Below are positions 13,801 through 23,749 of a stretch of 64,000 nucleotides of DNA, in pieces (position 1 is the stretch's first letter; the number at the start of each line of letters is the position of its first letter). The notes below the pieces were generated by a model. It saw nothing but the letters and a program-made list of their open reading frames with translations. It was not told where the DNA came from and made no database searches. The DNA comes from Pipra filicauda. Its lineage: Eukaryota > Chordata > Aves > Passeriformes > Pipridae. Position numbers and translations under genes: made by a program. The DNA lies in assembly GCF_003945595.2 (NCBI RefSeq), contig NW_024104376.1, positions 1 through 64,000 on the forward strand. The letters run 5' to 3'.

Positions 13801-16800
13801 TGAAAGGGACCTTAAAGATGATCTAGTTCCAATCACTCTGCTGTAGGCAAGGACACCTTTTACTAGGCCAGGTTGCTCAGAGCTCCAACCTGGACTTAAA
13901 CACTGCCAGGTATGGAGCATCTACAGCTTCTCTGGGAAACCTGATCCAGTGCCTCACCACACTCACAGTACAGAATTTCTTCCTCATATCTACTCTAAAC
14001 CTACTCTCCTTCAGTTTAAATTCATTTCCCCTTGTCCTGTCACTACATGCTCTTGTAAAGTCTCTTCCATCTTTCTTCCTTCAGGTACTGGCAGGCAGCA
14101 ATTAGGTCACTCAGAGCCTTCTCTTTTTCTGGCTGAACAAACAAAATTCTCTCAACATTTCCTCGTAGGAGAGGTGCTCCATCCCTCTGATTATCTTGGT
14201 GGCCCTCCTCTGACTCGATCCAACAGGTCCATGTCCTTCCTGTGCTGGGGACCCCAGAGCTGGAGGCAGTACCCAAGGTGGGGTCTCACCAGAGCAAAGT
14301 AGAGGGGTACAATCACATCCCTCACCCTGCTGGTCATGCTGCCTTGGATGCACCCCAGGACACAGTTGGCTTTCTGGGCTGCAAGTGCACATTGCCAGCT
14401 CATACCCAGCCTCTCATTGACCAGCACCCCCAAGTCCTTCTCAGCGGGATTGGAAGCCAGTAAAAGCAGGCTGATCCTTCCATCAGCTTCAGGCTCAGAC
14501 CCACAGCTTCAGCTGAATATTTAAAGAGCTTGGCTTTTGGAAATATATACTAAGTTTTTCAGTATTTTTAAGACCCAGTGGAAATAGAGATGTTTAAAAT
14601 TTCTATTGCTGCCTGCTTATAGCCTTTTCTCTTCCTATTTTGTCCTGTGGCAGCTGGTGTTAAAAACAAAGTGCCTGAGTGAGCCAGCCCACACATACAT
14701 CATGTTTCCTCTCCTTGTCTATCCCTCTAGAAACTGCTTCCTCCCTCCAACACAGACTGAAGTTCAGCCCTTTATCTTTCTCAGCTTGGACCACTGACCT
14801 TTTACCCCAAATGGTATCCTGACCAACAGACTGAATCTGCTCTCCACAAAAAAGTCCCAACACTGAAGGGTTTTTTGGCAAAAAGGGACAGACTCAGCTC
14901 GGTCCATGCAACTGGCACGGAAAGGTGCCAGACATCTAAAATTACATTTTATATGCTACAACCAATATGCAGCACTTCTCATCCGGCATCACTCCACAGA
15001 ACAGCCTCATGGCACACTACCTATGACTACAGAAGTAGAGGAAGGTAAATCAGGAATGAATGGACAGTATTTCTCAGGAAAAAAAATGAGACCAATGTAA
15101 TGATCAGTCTTACAGCAACCACGGGAAGGTACTTTCTCCTCACCACATAAAAAAACCACTGAGCTCTTTGCCACAGGATATTTATTATAAGGGCCAAAAA
15201 TATACATGGATTTAAAAGGCACAAGGCTATTTGGTGGAGGGAAGAATCACTAGTTCATAAGAGGTCTGGATGCAGTGTTTGGCTCAGGTGAGCCTTTAAA
15301 CCACTGCTCGTGAGAGTCTGGAAATGGCTGCCTGGGTCATAGTCACCCTCAGTACACCCAGTTCCCTAAACACCTCCTGTCAGGGCTTGGAGGCACCATC
15401 CTCAGTGAGACAGGTTATTGGTCTTGTCACATACTGCTGTTCTGTCCTCATTTCTCATTTTGCTGACGTCCAGGCAGACTTCCCTCCCCTGGTTCTCCAT
15501 ACACTGAACTGCAGCCTCTTCTTCCCTTACGTGCTGCAGGCACAGCCACAACTGGCTGCCAGTAACAGGTGAGATCCTGGCTGAGCCAAGAGACTGTGGC
15601 ACTGCTTCCCACTGCATGGCAAGGCTTACTGCCAACAAGGGTAGGGAACAGGGGGAGAGGCTTTGGAAGACTGCCTGTATTCAGTGCTGCTGTTTGGTGC
15701 AGGTGAGTTGTGTCCCCTGCCTGCACCTCCTGGGGGAGGGTAGGGGGGAAAAACGAGAGAGAGCAAATCTCTTCTTGGGATTTGGCTCAAAACTAAGAAG
15801 TAAAAAATAAGAAAATCAACTTTAGTTGTGCCTCAAATTTCCTGCGTAGTGCAAAGAAACATTGTATGCTACCTATGGAAGGAGATAATATTTCTTTCCG
15901 ACTAATTGCTGCCCTGCACCTTTGGACTGTAAGCTGCACAGTGAGAGACTGTCTGTTACAACAGTAAAAATGTTTGTACGGTACTACACAGGAACCTGTG
16001 TAAGAGGGTCTTGATCTCATTTGGAGAAATCTCTGCACTACTATAATAAATGCAATGATTTTGCCTCTTACAGATACCCTGTGTATGATTTTTCAAAATA
16101 AAGCATTGGAGTAACTCCAAAACAAGTTTGTTATATCAACATACAAATGTTATCTGTCGAAAACTGAAGGCAAGAATTCTGCCATATTAAGTGCCAAGGT
16201 CTATGTTAAGAAATATTTCAACATATTTACATTTCTCCCATTTTGAAAGCATCTGCATACCTTGAACACAGAGTCACTAGGAAGAGAATCACTAGGAACA
16301 ATTAATAAACACCTACTGCCTCCCCTGGTAGTATGTCTGTGTGTTCACAAGTTTCCCAACAGAGAAAGATTGGTTTATTTATCTGTTTTATAGCTAATAA
16401 GGCTTAACGTGTGGGAGTAGGAATTGGTGTTGTTGAATTCTCATGTTGTAACAGCCTCTCAGAAAGGGAAAGTTAATAGCTTTTCCTAATGATGGTCAGA
16501 TTCACCATCTCTTCTCTGGAAATTTATCCCATGGCTACTGTGCCTTCAATGTGAAATAGAAAGAAATTAATAGGAAAAAAACCCTGTGAACTTTACTTTC
16601 TGAGCATGTATAGTTGTACTTACTGCACTGAGAGAAATGTACCATGTTGTTTTATTTTCTGGTTTTTTGGAAGGGGATGAAGGTGAAAAAGGAGACAGAG
16701 GAGAAGCAGGCAAACAAGGAAAGGTTGGACCAAAAGGACCAAAAGGTATTTATAACATTTTGTTGGTTATTACTGATATATGAATATCATTATGCACAAC

Positions 16801-19800
16801 TGTAATGATGCATATGATTGCTGATGTTTAATGCTTTTCATTCCTGTTGAACCAGTGGATTTCACAATCCTGTCAAACATTAATCAGAGAACCTAACAAT
16901 ACTAAGAGAGCTTGGAGCAATTCCTACCGATACTTAAGACAACCATATATGGCTGTTATGAGTGTGATTCAGAAGACCCAGATCATATGTATAATCAGAA
17001 AGATTACTGATCCTTATTCAAATGATTCTTTAGTTGAAACTGAATTTTGAAAGTTATTTCCTAGTAATACATCAGGATGCTCAATAACATTGGGTCTCAG
17101 TTGTCTGTATTCTGCAGAAGAACCAACAAAGCCATTGAAAACAGAAGTTCCTCTAATCAAGCAGCATCTGAGCTGAGAACAAAGAGTCACAGATGCTTCA
17201 GAACTTGGCTCAATTAAACATATTCCATATCCACAGTGTGACCTGTGGAGGGCATTTGGAGGCACCAAATGTGATGGTGTTGGCCTTGTTTGCATTCTGC
17301 AATTCAAAACCTTAATTTATCTTTAGAGTTTGATGATAATGTGTATCCATGGTCTTTCTTCCTTGATAGTGGTGTAAGACTAACCAGGAAAGTTTTTACT
17401 TTCCTAGAACCTTTAAAATCACCCTGTTATTATTGCTATAATAAAAAACTTTTTCCATTTTTAAATGCATTCTTATGATTTTGATTCTTACCTTAAAATG
17501 AACATCAGGTAAGACACAAGGGAGTCAGCTAACCAACCATTTACAAAGCATCTTACTGATGTTAAATTCAGTGTGCAAGCTGAGATTCCCTAGATTGGCC
17601 TGTCATCATTAGACAGTTATTTTAGAACTTGAACTACTAATCAATTAAAAACTACATCCGTTATTTTGGTGCTCTGAAGACAGGGAAAGCACATACAGCA
17701 AAACTAGCTCCCTACTTGCAATTCTGCTTTTAGAAGGATTCCCAGCAAAGCTGCAAGGACTTTACCTCAAGAAAGAAGGGAAGACTTTTGTCAGGGGTGG
17801 AGAAAAATGAAAACAAATAAAGCTGCTGTCAGCCTTGTTTGACTGTGAAGTAAAATCAATATTTGAATATTCACTAGCAGTTTTAGTTTGTATTTTCTGT
17901 AAGAAAATATGATATTTCTGGGCATTGAACAGGCAGTTCTATTAAGGTGCCTTGCAACGTCCCACTGTCGTATCCTACAGCAGCAGACATCTGTGCTGTA
18001 CTCCTCCAAACATCCTCAGGGCTGCGCTCATTCTGACTTTGCCACACATGCAGACTAGCCACACTCAGGAAAAATAGCAGCAGTAGATACCTAAACAGTG
18101 CCTTGGAAAAGAAATTACAGAAACCATCCATACTCATTTCCTTTTTATTTCTTCTCTTAGGAAACGAAGGACCAGTGGGGGATGCTGGTGACCAGGGAAT
18201 GCTTGGGAAAATTGGCCCAATTGGTGGCAAGGGTAAGCTCTGGTCTGGGAGTTTTCTTGGTTTTTTCCCTTAAGGTAAAAATGTGTTTTGCAAGAGTTCC
18301 AGAGATGGAGTAATATCAGATAATGGCTGTGACCAATGCTCTCCAAATAAAGTTATGCATAAAAATTGGTGATGAGAGCTAATGGAGATATTCTTGTTTT
18401 ATTTCCCATGTGCGCTATATCTGTCTTATTTGGATAAAATAATTTGGTTTATGAGTTAAAAAACCAACTCTTTTCGATGGATCTAGCTGAAGGTGTCTTG
18501 GCTCATTGCAGGAGGGTTGGACTAGAAGATCTCTAAAGGTCCTCTCCAACCCAAATTATTCCATGATTCTATGGTAAAAGAGGAAAGGAGAAATCTAGCC
18601 CTTGTGAGGCAAATCCTCTGCATGTTATAAAAAAGAAAGACAAATTTATGCCTCTCATTTGGACACAAAGGCCTAAGTTAATGTTCTGCTGCTGTTCAGG
18701 ATGCCACCCCTGGTCACCTGCACTGTTCTGGGTCACATGTGCACAGGACAGCTTGGTAAGGAAGGGATTTAGGAGTCTTAAGAAGATACTCATATAAGCA
18801 GGGACAACAACTACTTGCAAATCAAGGTAGACTCCAAGTCTGCCTGGACAATAATTTCATGAAATTATGCTCTATTTATCTTAAGAAGAAGCTCAGGCAT
18901 TTCTTTCTGGTATTTCTAAAGAGTTACTTAAGAAGGAATATCAATTCTGCCACAAGGAGACCTTCCTTGAAAGCTGATCAGAAACTCCACCATCCCCAGG
19001 GGAACTCTGTGGTCTCTAACCAGTGCATCAAGCCAGGTATGCTGGTGAATGGGAGGAACAATCTCTCCAGGGAGCTTCTCAAACCAGTGTTTTCAGTAGG
19101 CCTTTGGTGGCCTCTAGCCAGCGTCAGTATCAGAGAAGAAAAGAATTTTGTCTGAGGGACTAATTTTAAATGAAGTATCTCACAAATTGCTTTTCTTTAT
19201 CTGAAAATAAACCAATGATCTGAGCCTTTAAACCAAGCTCTCTCAATCTGAATGCACAATTTTCCTCTTACAGTTTTTCTCATTTTCTTTATTTGTGGAA
19301 GCAAAGGTCATTAAGTCACTGTTTAAATCTACAATTAAACATTTTAGTTCTTAATGAAGTAACTCTGAAATTCCAGCTTGCAAGTATGCATGTCAAGCAA
19401 TGCTAATTAAAATGACAGCCAACATGTAAATTCTTTTAAAAATCACAACCATATAAAGTAAAAAGTTCATCAAAACATGGCTTTCAATAAAGCAGAGTAA
19501 GCAGTATTTTTTCACTTCTAAAGGTTTAATTCATAAAAGAAGAGCTGACATGAATTCCAGATAAAGTCCAGCTGCTCCTGATCCAAATTACAGCTGAGAT
19601 CTTTTAAAAAGCTAGTCACCTCCACTTATATACTAGCAGAGCATTGTAAATCATTTTTATGATTTACAAAAGAGGAAAGCAGTTGGATGAAAATAATTCA
19701 CATTTCCATAAACTGCAACTGAGATTAAATGCTGTTCCTTACTGACCTCCCTCTGTGCAGCTGCCAACTGCTGCCCACACACACAATCTGTGGCACACAT

Positions 19801-22800
19801 GAATTCAGTGGCTTAGTGCACATGAGCCTTGTCTGGTGCCTCAGCCCATCATGGAGCTACTGAACCCAGGGAAGGGCTCTGTCCTGTAGCCCGTGAGAGA
19901 ACCCAGATCTCACCTCTCCAAGATTTCTGGAGTGCTTTCAGCCTCTGAGGATCGTTTTGCAGTTTATATTTAAAGTAAGTAGTACCAGGAACCAGCAGAA
20001 CACAAGATGCCTGTGTTATCAGCAAGTTAGCTATTAAAGGGTTCTCATTTCCATACACCAGAATTAATCATGGTTTGTTTAACTTGGCATGTCTTCCAGC
20101 ACAGCACATCAGAGCTTCCTATCAGAAGCACGCTGTTAATATATTATTAAACAGGTTTTCGAATACACTCCCCTGACATGTGCACTGTCTGAGATCTGAG
20201 AATATATTCTCCTCTTTATTCAGGTGACAAAGGAGCCAAGGGCTTATCAGGGGTTCCTGGAAAAAAAGGAAAAGCAGGTATGCTATGCATCCTTCTCTGC
20301 AGAATGGTCAAGTCTGCTGGATTTTTGATTTCAGGACTGGTTTGTCTGGAGTTTCGGGAAATTTTGAGGTCCACGGGAAAACATGAGAATAAACAGGAGG
20401 AGACTGAAAATGTTTTGTTGAGCAAAATGAAGACTAGGATAGGACGTGACTGATGCCTATGAACACACCAACACAAAATAAGAAGAGTCACCCAAATTAA
20501 TGGACAATGTTTGTTATCACAAAAACTAACACATAGACAGGCCAGCAGTTTACATTTATACTGGATTCTAGAAGAAAGATACTAACATAGTTAGTTCACT
20601 AACATAGTCCTTCTACCGAAAGTTTTGCCAATCCCACCTCTATGCATACTCACAAAACTCCTTCACTGAGAAAGCAGCAGTTCCCCATTTCATGGATGCT
20701 GTTTCTGTTAGAAGGCTGGGGGACCTGCGCTGATTACAGATACAAAGGTAGATCTTTGGTATTCAGAGGTGAGGCTGTAGTGATCCTCCTGACAAGCCAC
20801 ATCTCTGGAGCTAGATGGAATCAATAATGAGAGGGGCAGAGGATGTACAAATCCCACACTGATATGGGTCAAAAGAAGATGGCAAACTCTTCTATCCACA
20901 TTTTTAAAAGCAGGGACTCTTAAGCCAGTAGCAAGGGATTATACAGAGCCAAAATATTTAGCGCTTTGATCAGCAGAAGTACAGTCAGTGGGTCAAGGTG
21001 AGACTGGCTGTCCACACGTAAAGCCTGGGTCTTCAGAAGCTGTGGAAGTGGGCTATGGGTGACTCTCCATGCACACACACAAATGCTTCTAAACAGATAA
21101 ATCCTCTACCCTTTGTATTGCATTAGGCACGGTCTGTGACTGTGGAAGATACCGCAGATTTGTTGGACAACTGAATATAAATGTTGCTCGTCTTAATACA
21201 TCCATCAAGTTTGTAAAGAATGGTAAGGATCTTTATGTATTTGATGGGTTTTAATTGGCTTCAATAGCCGTTATCATTGCTATTCTTCTACCATTGCTTC
21301 TCTATGGCAGAAGCCACAAATGACCCAGAGAGAGGGTCCTGCTGTGCCAGGCACTCTAAAAACCTACAAGAGACAGTCTTATACCTATAAGAATGTAAGG
21401 ACCAGATGACTAAAGGCAAAAACAATAAAGAATTATCTACAGCACAACAGAATGAATAATGAAAAGCACAAGGCACAGCTTGCTAATCACCTCTGCACTG
21501 TCAGTCTGCTTAGGCTCAGTGTCCAGTCACGCAATGTAAGGAAAAAGTTTGTGTCAATCTAATCCAAAGAGGCAGGAAAAGCAATAGGAACCTCTTGATC
21601 TTTCTGCTGCCCAGGAAGGCTGAAAACATTGTATTCCTAGTGCTCCCTTCAGTGCAAGCATCATTTTTCTGTAACAGGGAGCCAAAGTTCAAAGACATGG
21701 GTTATAAGAAGCCACATTTGCAGGCAGTGCTGTCAGGTGGACAGTGCAAACTGCCTCACTGAAAGGAAAGCAGAGAGTTTCCTGGCATATCAGAGATTTT
21801 GAGACAGTTCCACCACTGCTTCCAGGACTAGGGCTGCATCAGTAAATTAAATGCATTTGAGACTGTTCTCTGTCGCTGCAGGCATCCAGCACAGAACTCA
21901 TCTGTATTATAAATCCCACAAAACTGAATGACATATTATCAAGGAGTATCTCTCTACTAACTCCTAAACTGTGCGTGGGATAACTCCTAAATTGTTTGGG
22001 AGAGTGTTAAATGTCCCAGGCCAAACACTGCTCAGGACCATGCCAGCAATCCATCAGCAGAGACTACCAACTTCCAGCTGCCCAGGCACGCTCCTTGTCA
22101 CTGCTTAATTCACGAGGTTATACACTGGTTGAGAGGTCTGCCTTTTAAAGCTGCTGAGCAGCCACAATTTTCTTCCTAGTCAATGCCACATGGTGCTACA
22201 GCAGCTCTGAATATCGGGCTGTATTTAAAATGTCTTATTTTAGCAGTCACATTCATTTTGCTCTTTATGGAAAGGACCTGAAAAGCTATCTATATTCCTG
22301 TGTTTCTATCCCTGGGCACTCTTTCACAATTTATATTCAAACACGTACAATGGAGGTGATTCAGAGTTAGACATTGCTATTTGACCATTTAGCATGCCTT
22401 AATTTGGTTAGTACTAGATATCTATGAAGTAAAACTTATGTGTCACAGGAGACACACCAACCAGGACTGAATAGTTCTTGTCCAAATGCGTGCAAGGTGC
22501 TTGTCAGTCCCATTAGTTGCATCACTCTCTGATCATGTCTTCATTGTTCATCACAAATTCAGTGCTGCGAATACTTTTCCTCTTTCCCTTTTATCAATTC
22601 TAATCTAAAAATCATCTCGCTGTCATGTTGGAATAGAAGCACCTTCAGCACCTGTTGACATGCCATTAAGCAATTTTTCTTCTCCTTTAAAGTAATAGCA
22701 GGTATCAGGGAGACAGATGAGAAATTCTATTACATCGTGAAAGAAGAGAAGAATTACAGAGAAGCCTTGATCCACTGCAGGGACAGAGGAGGAACACTGG

Positions 22801-23084
22801 CCATGCCTAAAGATGAGGCAACCAATGCCCTGATTGCCGACTACATCTCCAGCAGTGGTCTCTTCCGAGCCTTCATTGGGCTGAATGACATGGAAAAAGA
22901 AGGACGGTTTGTGTATGCAGACAACAGCCCACTGCAGAACTACAGTAACTGGAAGCAAGGGGAGCCTCATGACCCAGCTGGCCATGAGGACTGTGTGGAA
23001 ATGCTCAGCACAGGAGAGTGGAACGACTCTGAGTGCCAAGTCACCATCTACTTTGTATGTGAATTCCTCAAGAAGAGGAAATAA
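4657..23084 (+). CDS. COLEC10: COLEC10, collectin liver 1 (CL-L1), whole gene, 6 coding exons
   Basis: Coding sequence is join(4657..4804, 16674..16745, 18161..18232, 20224..20277, 21127..21222, 22693..23084): 834 nt, 277 residues plus stop, the same length as I recall for human. It is a secreted C-type lectin that forms disulfide-linked trimers, can pair with COLEC11, binds microbial sugars and activates MASP proteases of the complement lectin pathway. Domain order: signal peptide about 1-27; N-terminal segment with Cys39 for oligomer disulfides; 23 uninterrupted Gly-X-Y triplets, 47-115; Cys119/Cys121; coiled-coil neck about 122-150; C-type lectin domain about 155-277 with Cys176, Cys248, Cys262 and Cys270 and the WND calcium motif at 257-259. 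All introns are GT-AG and phase 1. Oddities: EPH (238-240) instead of EPN/EPS, two GKxGP motifs, and an NTS sequon at 139 in the neck. The gene lies upstream of MAL2 in the same orientation, as in mammals. I see no frameshift or stop, so it is probably functional. Confidence 0.97.
4805..13777 (+). other. COLEC10 intron 1, first part
   Basis: Intronic by position. No exon or repeat family was recognised. It is ordinary AT-rich sequence with short A and T runs (for example 7829-7851 and near 12216-12255). A few open frames of 60-112 codons occur, but none has a recognisable domain. Confidence 0.6.
13778..14450 (-). mobile_element. CR1 LINE, 3' fragment, reverse strand, in COLEC10 intron 1
   Basis: The left edge (AGAATCATAGAATGGCTTGGG) is the reverse complement of a CR1 tail. 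Read on the minus strand, the rest encodes broken pieces of the C-terminal part of the CR1 reverse transcriptase ORF2. Typical phrases are a LGM-x-W-x-CA-x-AAQKAN-like stretch in 14191-14433 and a [14 protein letters not shown] stretch. Frames are interrupted, so this is a dead, 5'-truncated copy. It resembles the copy at 23.75-24.93 kb closely enough to suggest the same subfamily. Confidence 0.93.
14451..16673 (+). other. COLEC10 intron 1, last part
   Basis: No exon, RNA or repeat family was recognised. The region ends in the acceptor TTTTTTGGAAG before exon 2. Confidence 0.6.
16674..16745 (+). CDS. COLEC10: COLEC10 exon 2, collagen exon (72 bp)
   Basis: It encodes eight Gly-X-Y triplets (residues 50-73, with the first codon split): [18 protein letters not shown] and then GPK twice. 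The length of 72 bp is a multiple of 9, as expected for collagen-type exons. The acceptor AAG precedes 16674 and the donor GTATTT follows 16745; phase 1 on both sides, so the exon is symmetric. GKVGP (residues 65-69, at 16718-16732) fits the GKxGP docking motif for MASP proteases. Confidence 0.95.
16746..18160 (+). other. COLEC10 intron 2
   Basis: 1.4 kb intron. No repeat family or RNA gene was recognised. It ends in a good pyrimidine tract (TTTCTTCTCTTAG). Confidence 0.8.
18161..18232 (+). CDS. COLEC10: COLEC10 exon 3, collagen exon (72 bp)
   Basis: It encodes triplets [24 protein letters not shown] (residues 74-97). The acceptor is TCTTAG|GAAACG and the donor AAGG|GTAAGC; phase 1 on both sides. 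GKIGP at residues 89-93 (18205-18219) lies where the human protein has GKTGP, the conserved MASP-docking lysine motif of collectins and ficolins. Confidence 0.95.
18233..20223 (+). other. COLEC10 intron 3
   Basis: 2.0 kb intron. Apart from the short CR1 tail at 18484-18574 nothing was recognised. Confidence 0.8.
18484..18574 (+). mobile_element. CR1 LINE, short 3' tail fragment
   Basis: About 90 bp with the CR1 end pattern: GGTTGGACTAGAAGATCTCT, then CCTCTCCAACCC and the tail ATTCCATGATTCTATGG. It is heavily 5'-truncated and non-coding. Confidence 0.85.
20224..20277 (+). CDS. COLEC10: COLEC10 exon 4, collagen exon (54 bp)
   Basis: It encodes six triplets, [18 protein letters not shown] (residues 98-115), ending the collagen domain. 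At 54 bp it is the classic collagen exon length. The acceptor is TTCAG|GTGACA and the donor GCAG|GTATGC; phase 1 on both sides. Across exons 1-4 there are 23 triplets with no interruption. Confidence 0.95.
20278..21126 (+). other. COLEC10 intron 4
   Basis: 0.85 kb intron with no recognised feature. It ends in CATTAG. Confidence 0.8.
21127..21222 (+). CDS. COLEC10: COLEC10 exon 5, neck coiled coil (96 bp)
   Basis: Residues 116-147, starting [10 protein letters not shown] and continuing with heptad-like hydrophobic residues (F127, L131, V135, L138, I142, V145). This is the alpha-helical neck that trimerises the lectin heads. Cys119 and Cys121 are also present in the human protein as I recall it. 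N139-T-S141 is a potential N-glycosylation site at a place where human has Lys. The acceptor is CATTAG|GCACGG and the donor AATG|GTAAGG; phase 1. Confidence 0.95.
21223..22692 (+). other. COLEC10 intron 5
   Basis: 1.5 kb intron with no recognised repeat or RNA gene. It ends in TCCTTTAAAG. Confidence 0.8.
22693..23084 (+). CDS. COLEC10: COLEC10 exon 6, C-type lectin domain and stop
   Basis: Residues 148-277. It holds almost the whole carbohydrate-recognition domain: [14 protein letters not shown] at the start, Cys176 with Cys270 and Cys248 with Cys262 as the expected disulfide pairs, F208-I-G-L-N near the WIGL position, EPH at 238-240 (22962-22970), HEDCVE at 245-250, WND at 257-259 (23019-23027) and the final [10 protein letters not shown]. 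The protein ends at TAA 23082-23084. The acceptor is TTTAAAG|TAATAG, phase 1. A long minus-strand frame across this exon is only a shadow. Confidence 0.97.
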
Positions 23085-23085
23085 A
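23080..23085 (+). terminator. AATAAA hexamer overlapping the COLEC10 stop codon
   Basis: The bases AATAAA run from the last Lys codon through the TAA stop. If used as a poly(A) signal it would leave almost no 3' UTR. No other AATAAA was noticed in the next 500 bp. The hexamer may equally be chance, since Lys codons before TAA easily create it. Confidence 0.3.
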
Positions 23086-23132
23086 GGTGCTAGAGAATGT
23101 GCCTGGCACCTGCTGTGTATACAATAACCCAT

Positions 23133-23190
23133 CCTCATTCATCTGCTGTAGAGAGAGCAAACCTCATTCATCTGCTGTAGAGAGAGCAAA
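23133..23190. repeat. Perfect 29-bp tandem duplication (2 copies)
   Basis: The unit starts CCTCATTCATCTGCTGTAGA and ends GAGAGCAAA. Copies at 23133-23161 and 23162-23190 look identical. It lies 48 bp after the COLEC10 stop, so probably in the 3' UTR. Right after it comes a looser repeat of AGGGATAG (near 23194-23214). Confidence 0.95.
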
Positions 23191-23613
23191 CCAGGGATAG
23201 CAAACTAGGGATAGGACCGAATCCAGCCTTCACGTCACTGGGTTAAACAAGAGCAGCTAAGGTTTAGTCATCAGTGACGATAAAGTCAGCAAAGATTTGC
23301 AGAGGGCATCCAGCCAGTTGTGAATTTTTGTTTCATTTATACATGCATTTTAGGGTGGGCATTTCTTTGTGTAATTTAGGGGTAAATTTAGAGCATGCAG
23401 AGGTGAATATAATTTCACCAATGCCAGAAATAGTAAGCTCATTGGTATATTAATCACTGATGTGATTTGCAAAGTCCACAAAGTGGAAAAAAAGTGAAAG
23501 AGTATGATTTTCACTAATCTCTGACCTGTGCAGAAGTCCCAGCAACCTCCCTGGTGACTTTAGAGCTGGGAGAAGAGATTTACAGCTTCTCTTGAAAAAA
23601 TCCTTCTTTTGTT
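23191..23613. other. Possible COLEC10 3' UTR or flank
   Basis: No coding frame or repeat family was recognised. A 3' UTR here is inferred from position only. Confidence 0.5.
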
Positions 23614-23706
23614 AGAATCATAGAGTAATCTGAGTTGGAAGGGATCTCTGGAGGTAATCTGGTTGAATCATCCATGCAAAGCATGGCCAACTTCAAACTT
23701 AGAAGT
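23614..23706 (-). mobile_element. CR1 LINE, 3' tail fragment, reverse strand
   Basis: It starts with TTAGAATCATAGAGTAATCT, then GAGTTGGAAGGGATCTCTGG, the reverse complement of a CR1 tail. It continues with the familiar GCAAAGCATGGCCAACTTCA stretch. About 90 bp, dead. Confidence 0.88.
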
Positions 23707-23749
23707 TGGAATATTCCCTTAATTTGGCTGTGCAATTATATTGCCTGAT

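Noticed and set aside
14043..14433. Overlapping frames in 14.0-14.4 kb as host genes
   Set aside because: They are broken pieces of CR1 reverse transcriptase on the minus strand and their shadows.
22623..23138. 171-codon minus-strand open frame
   Set aside because: It is the antisense shadow of COLEC10 exon 6, whose plus-strand reading is a clear C-type lectin domain.
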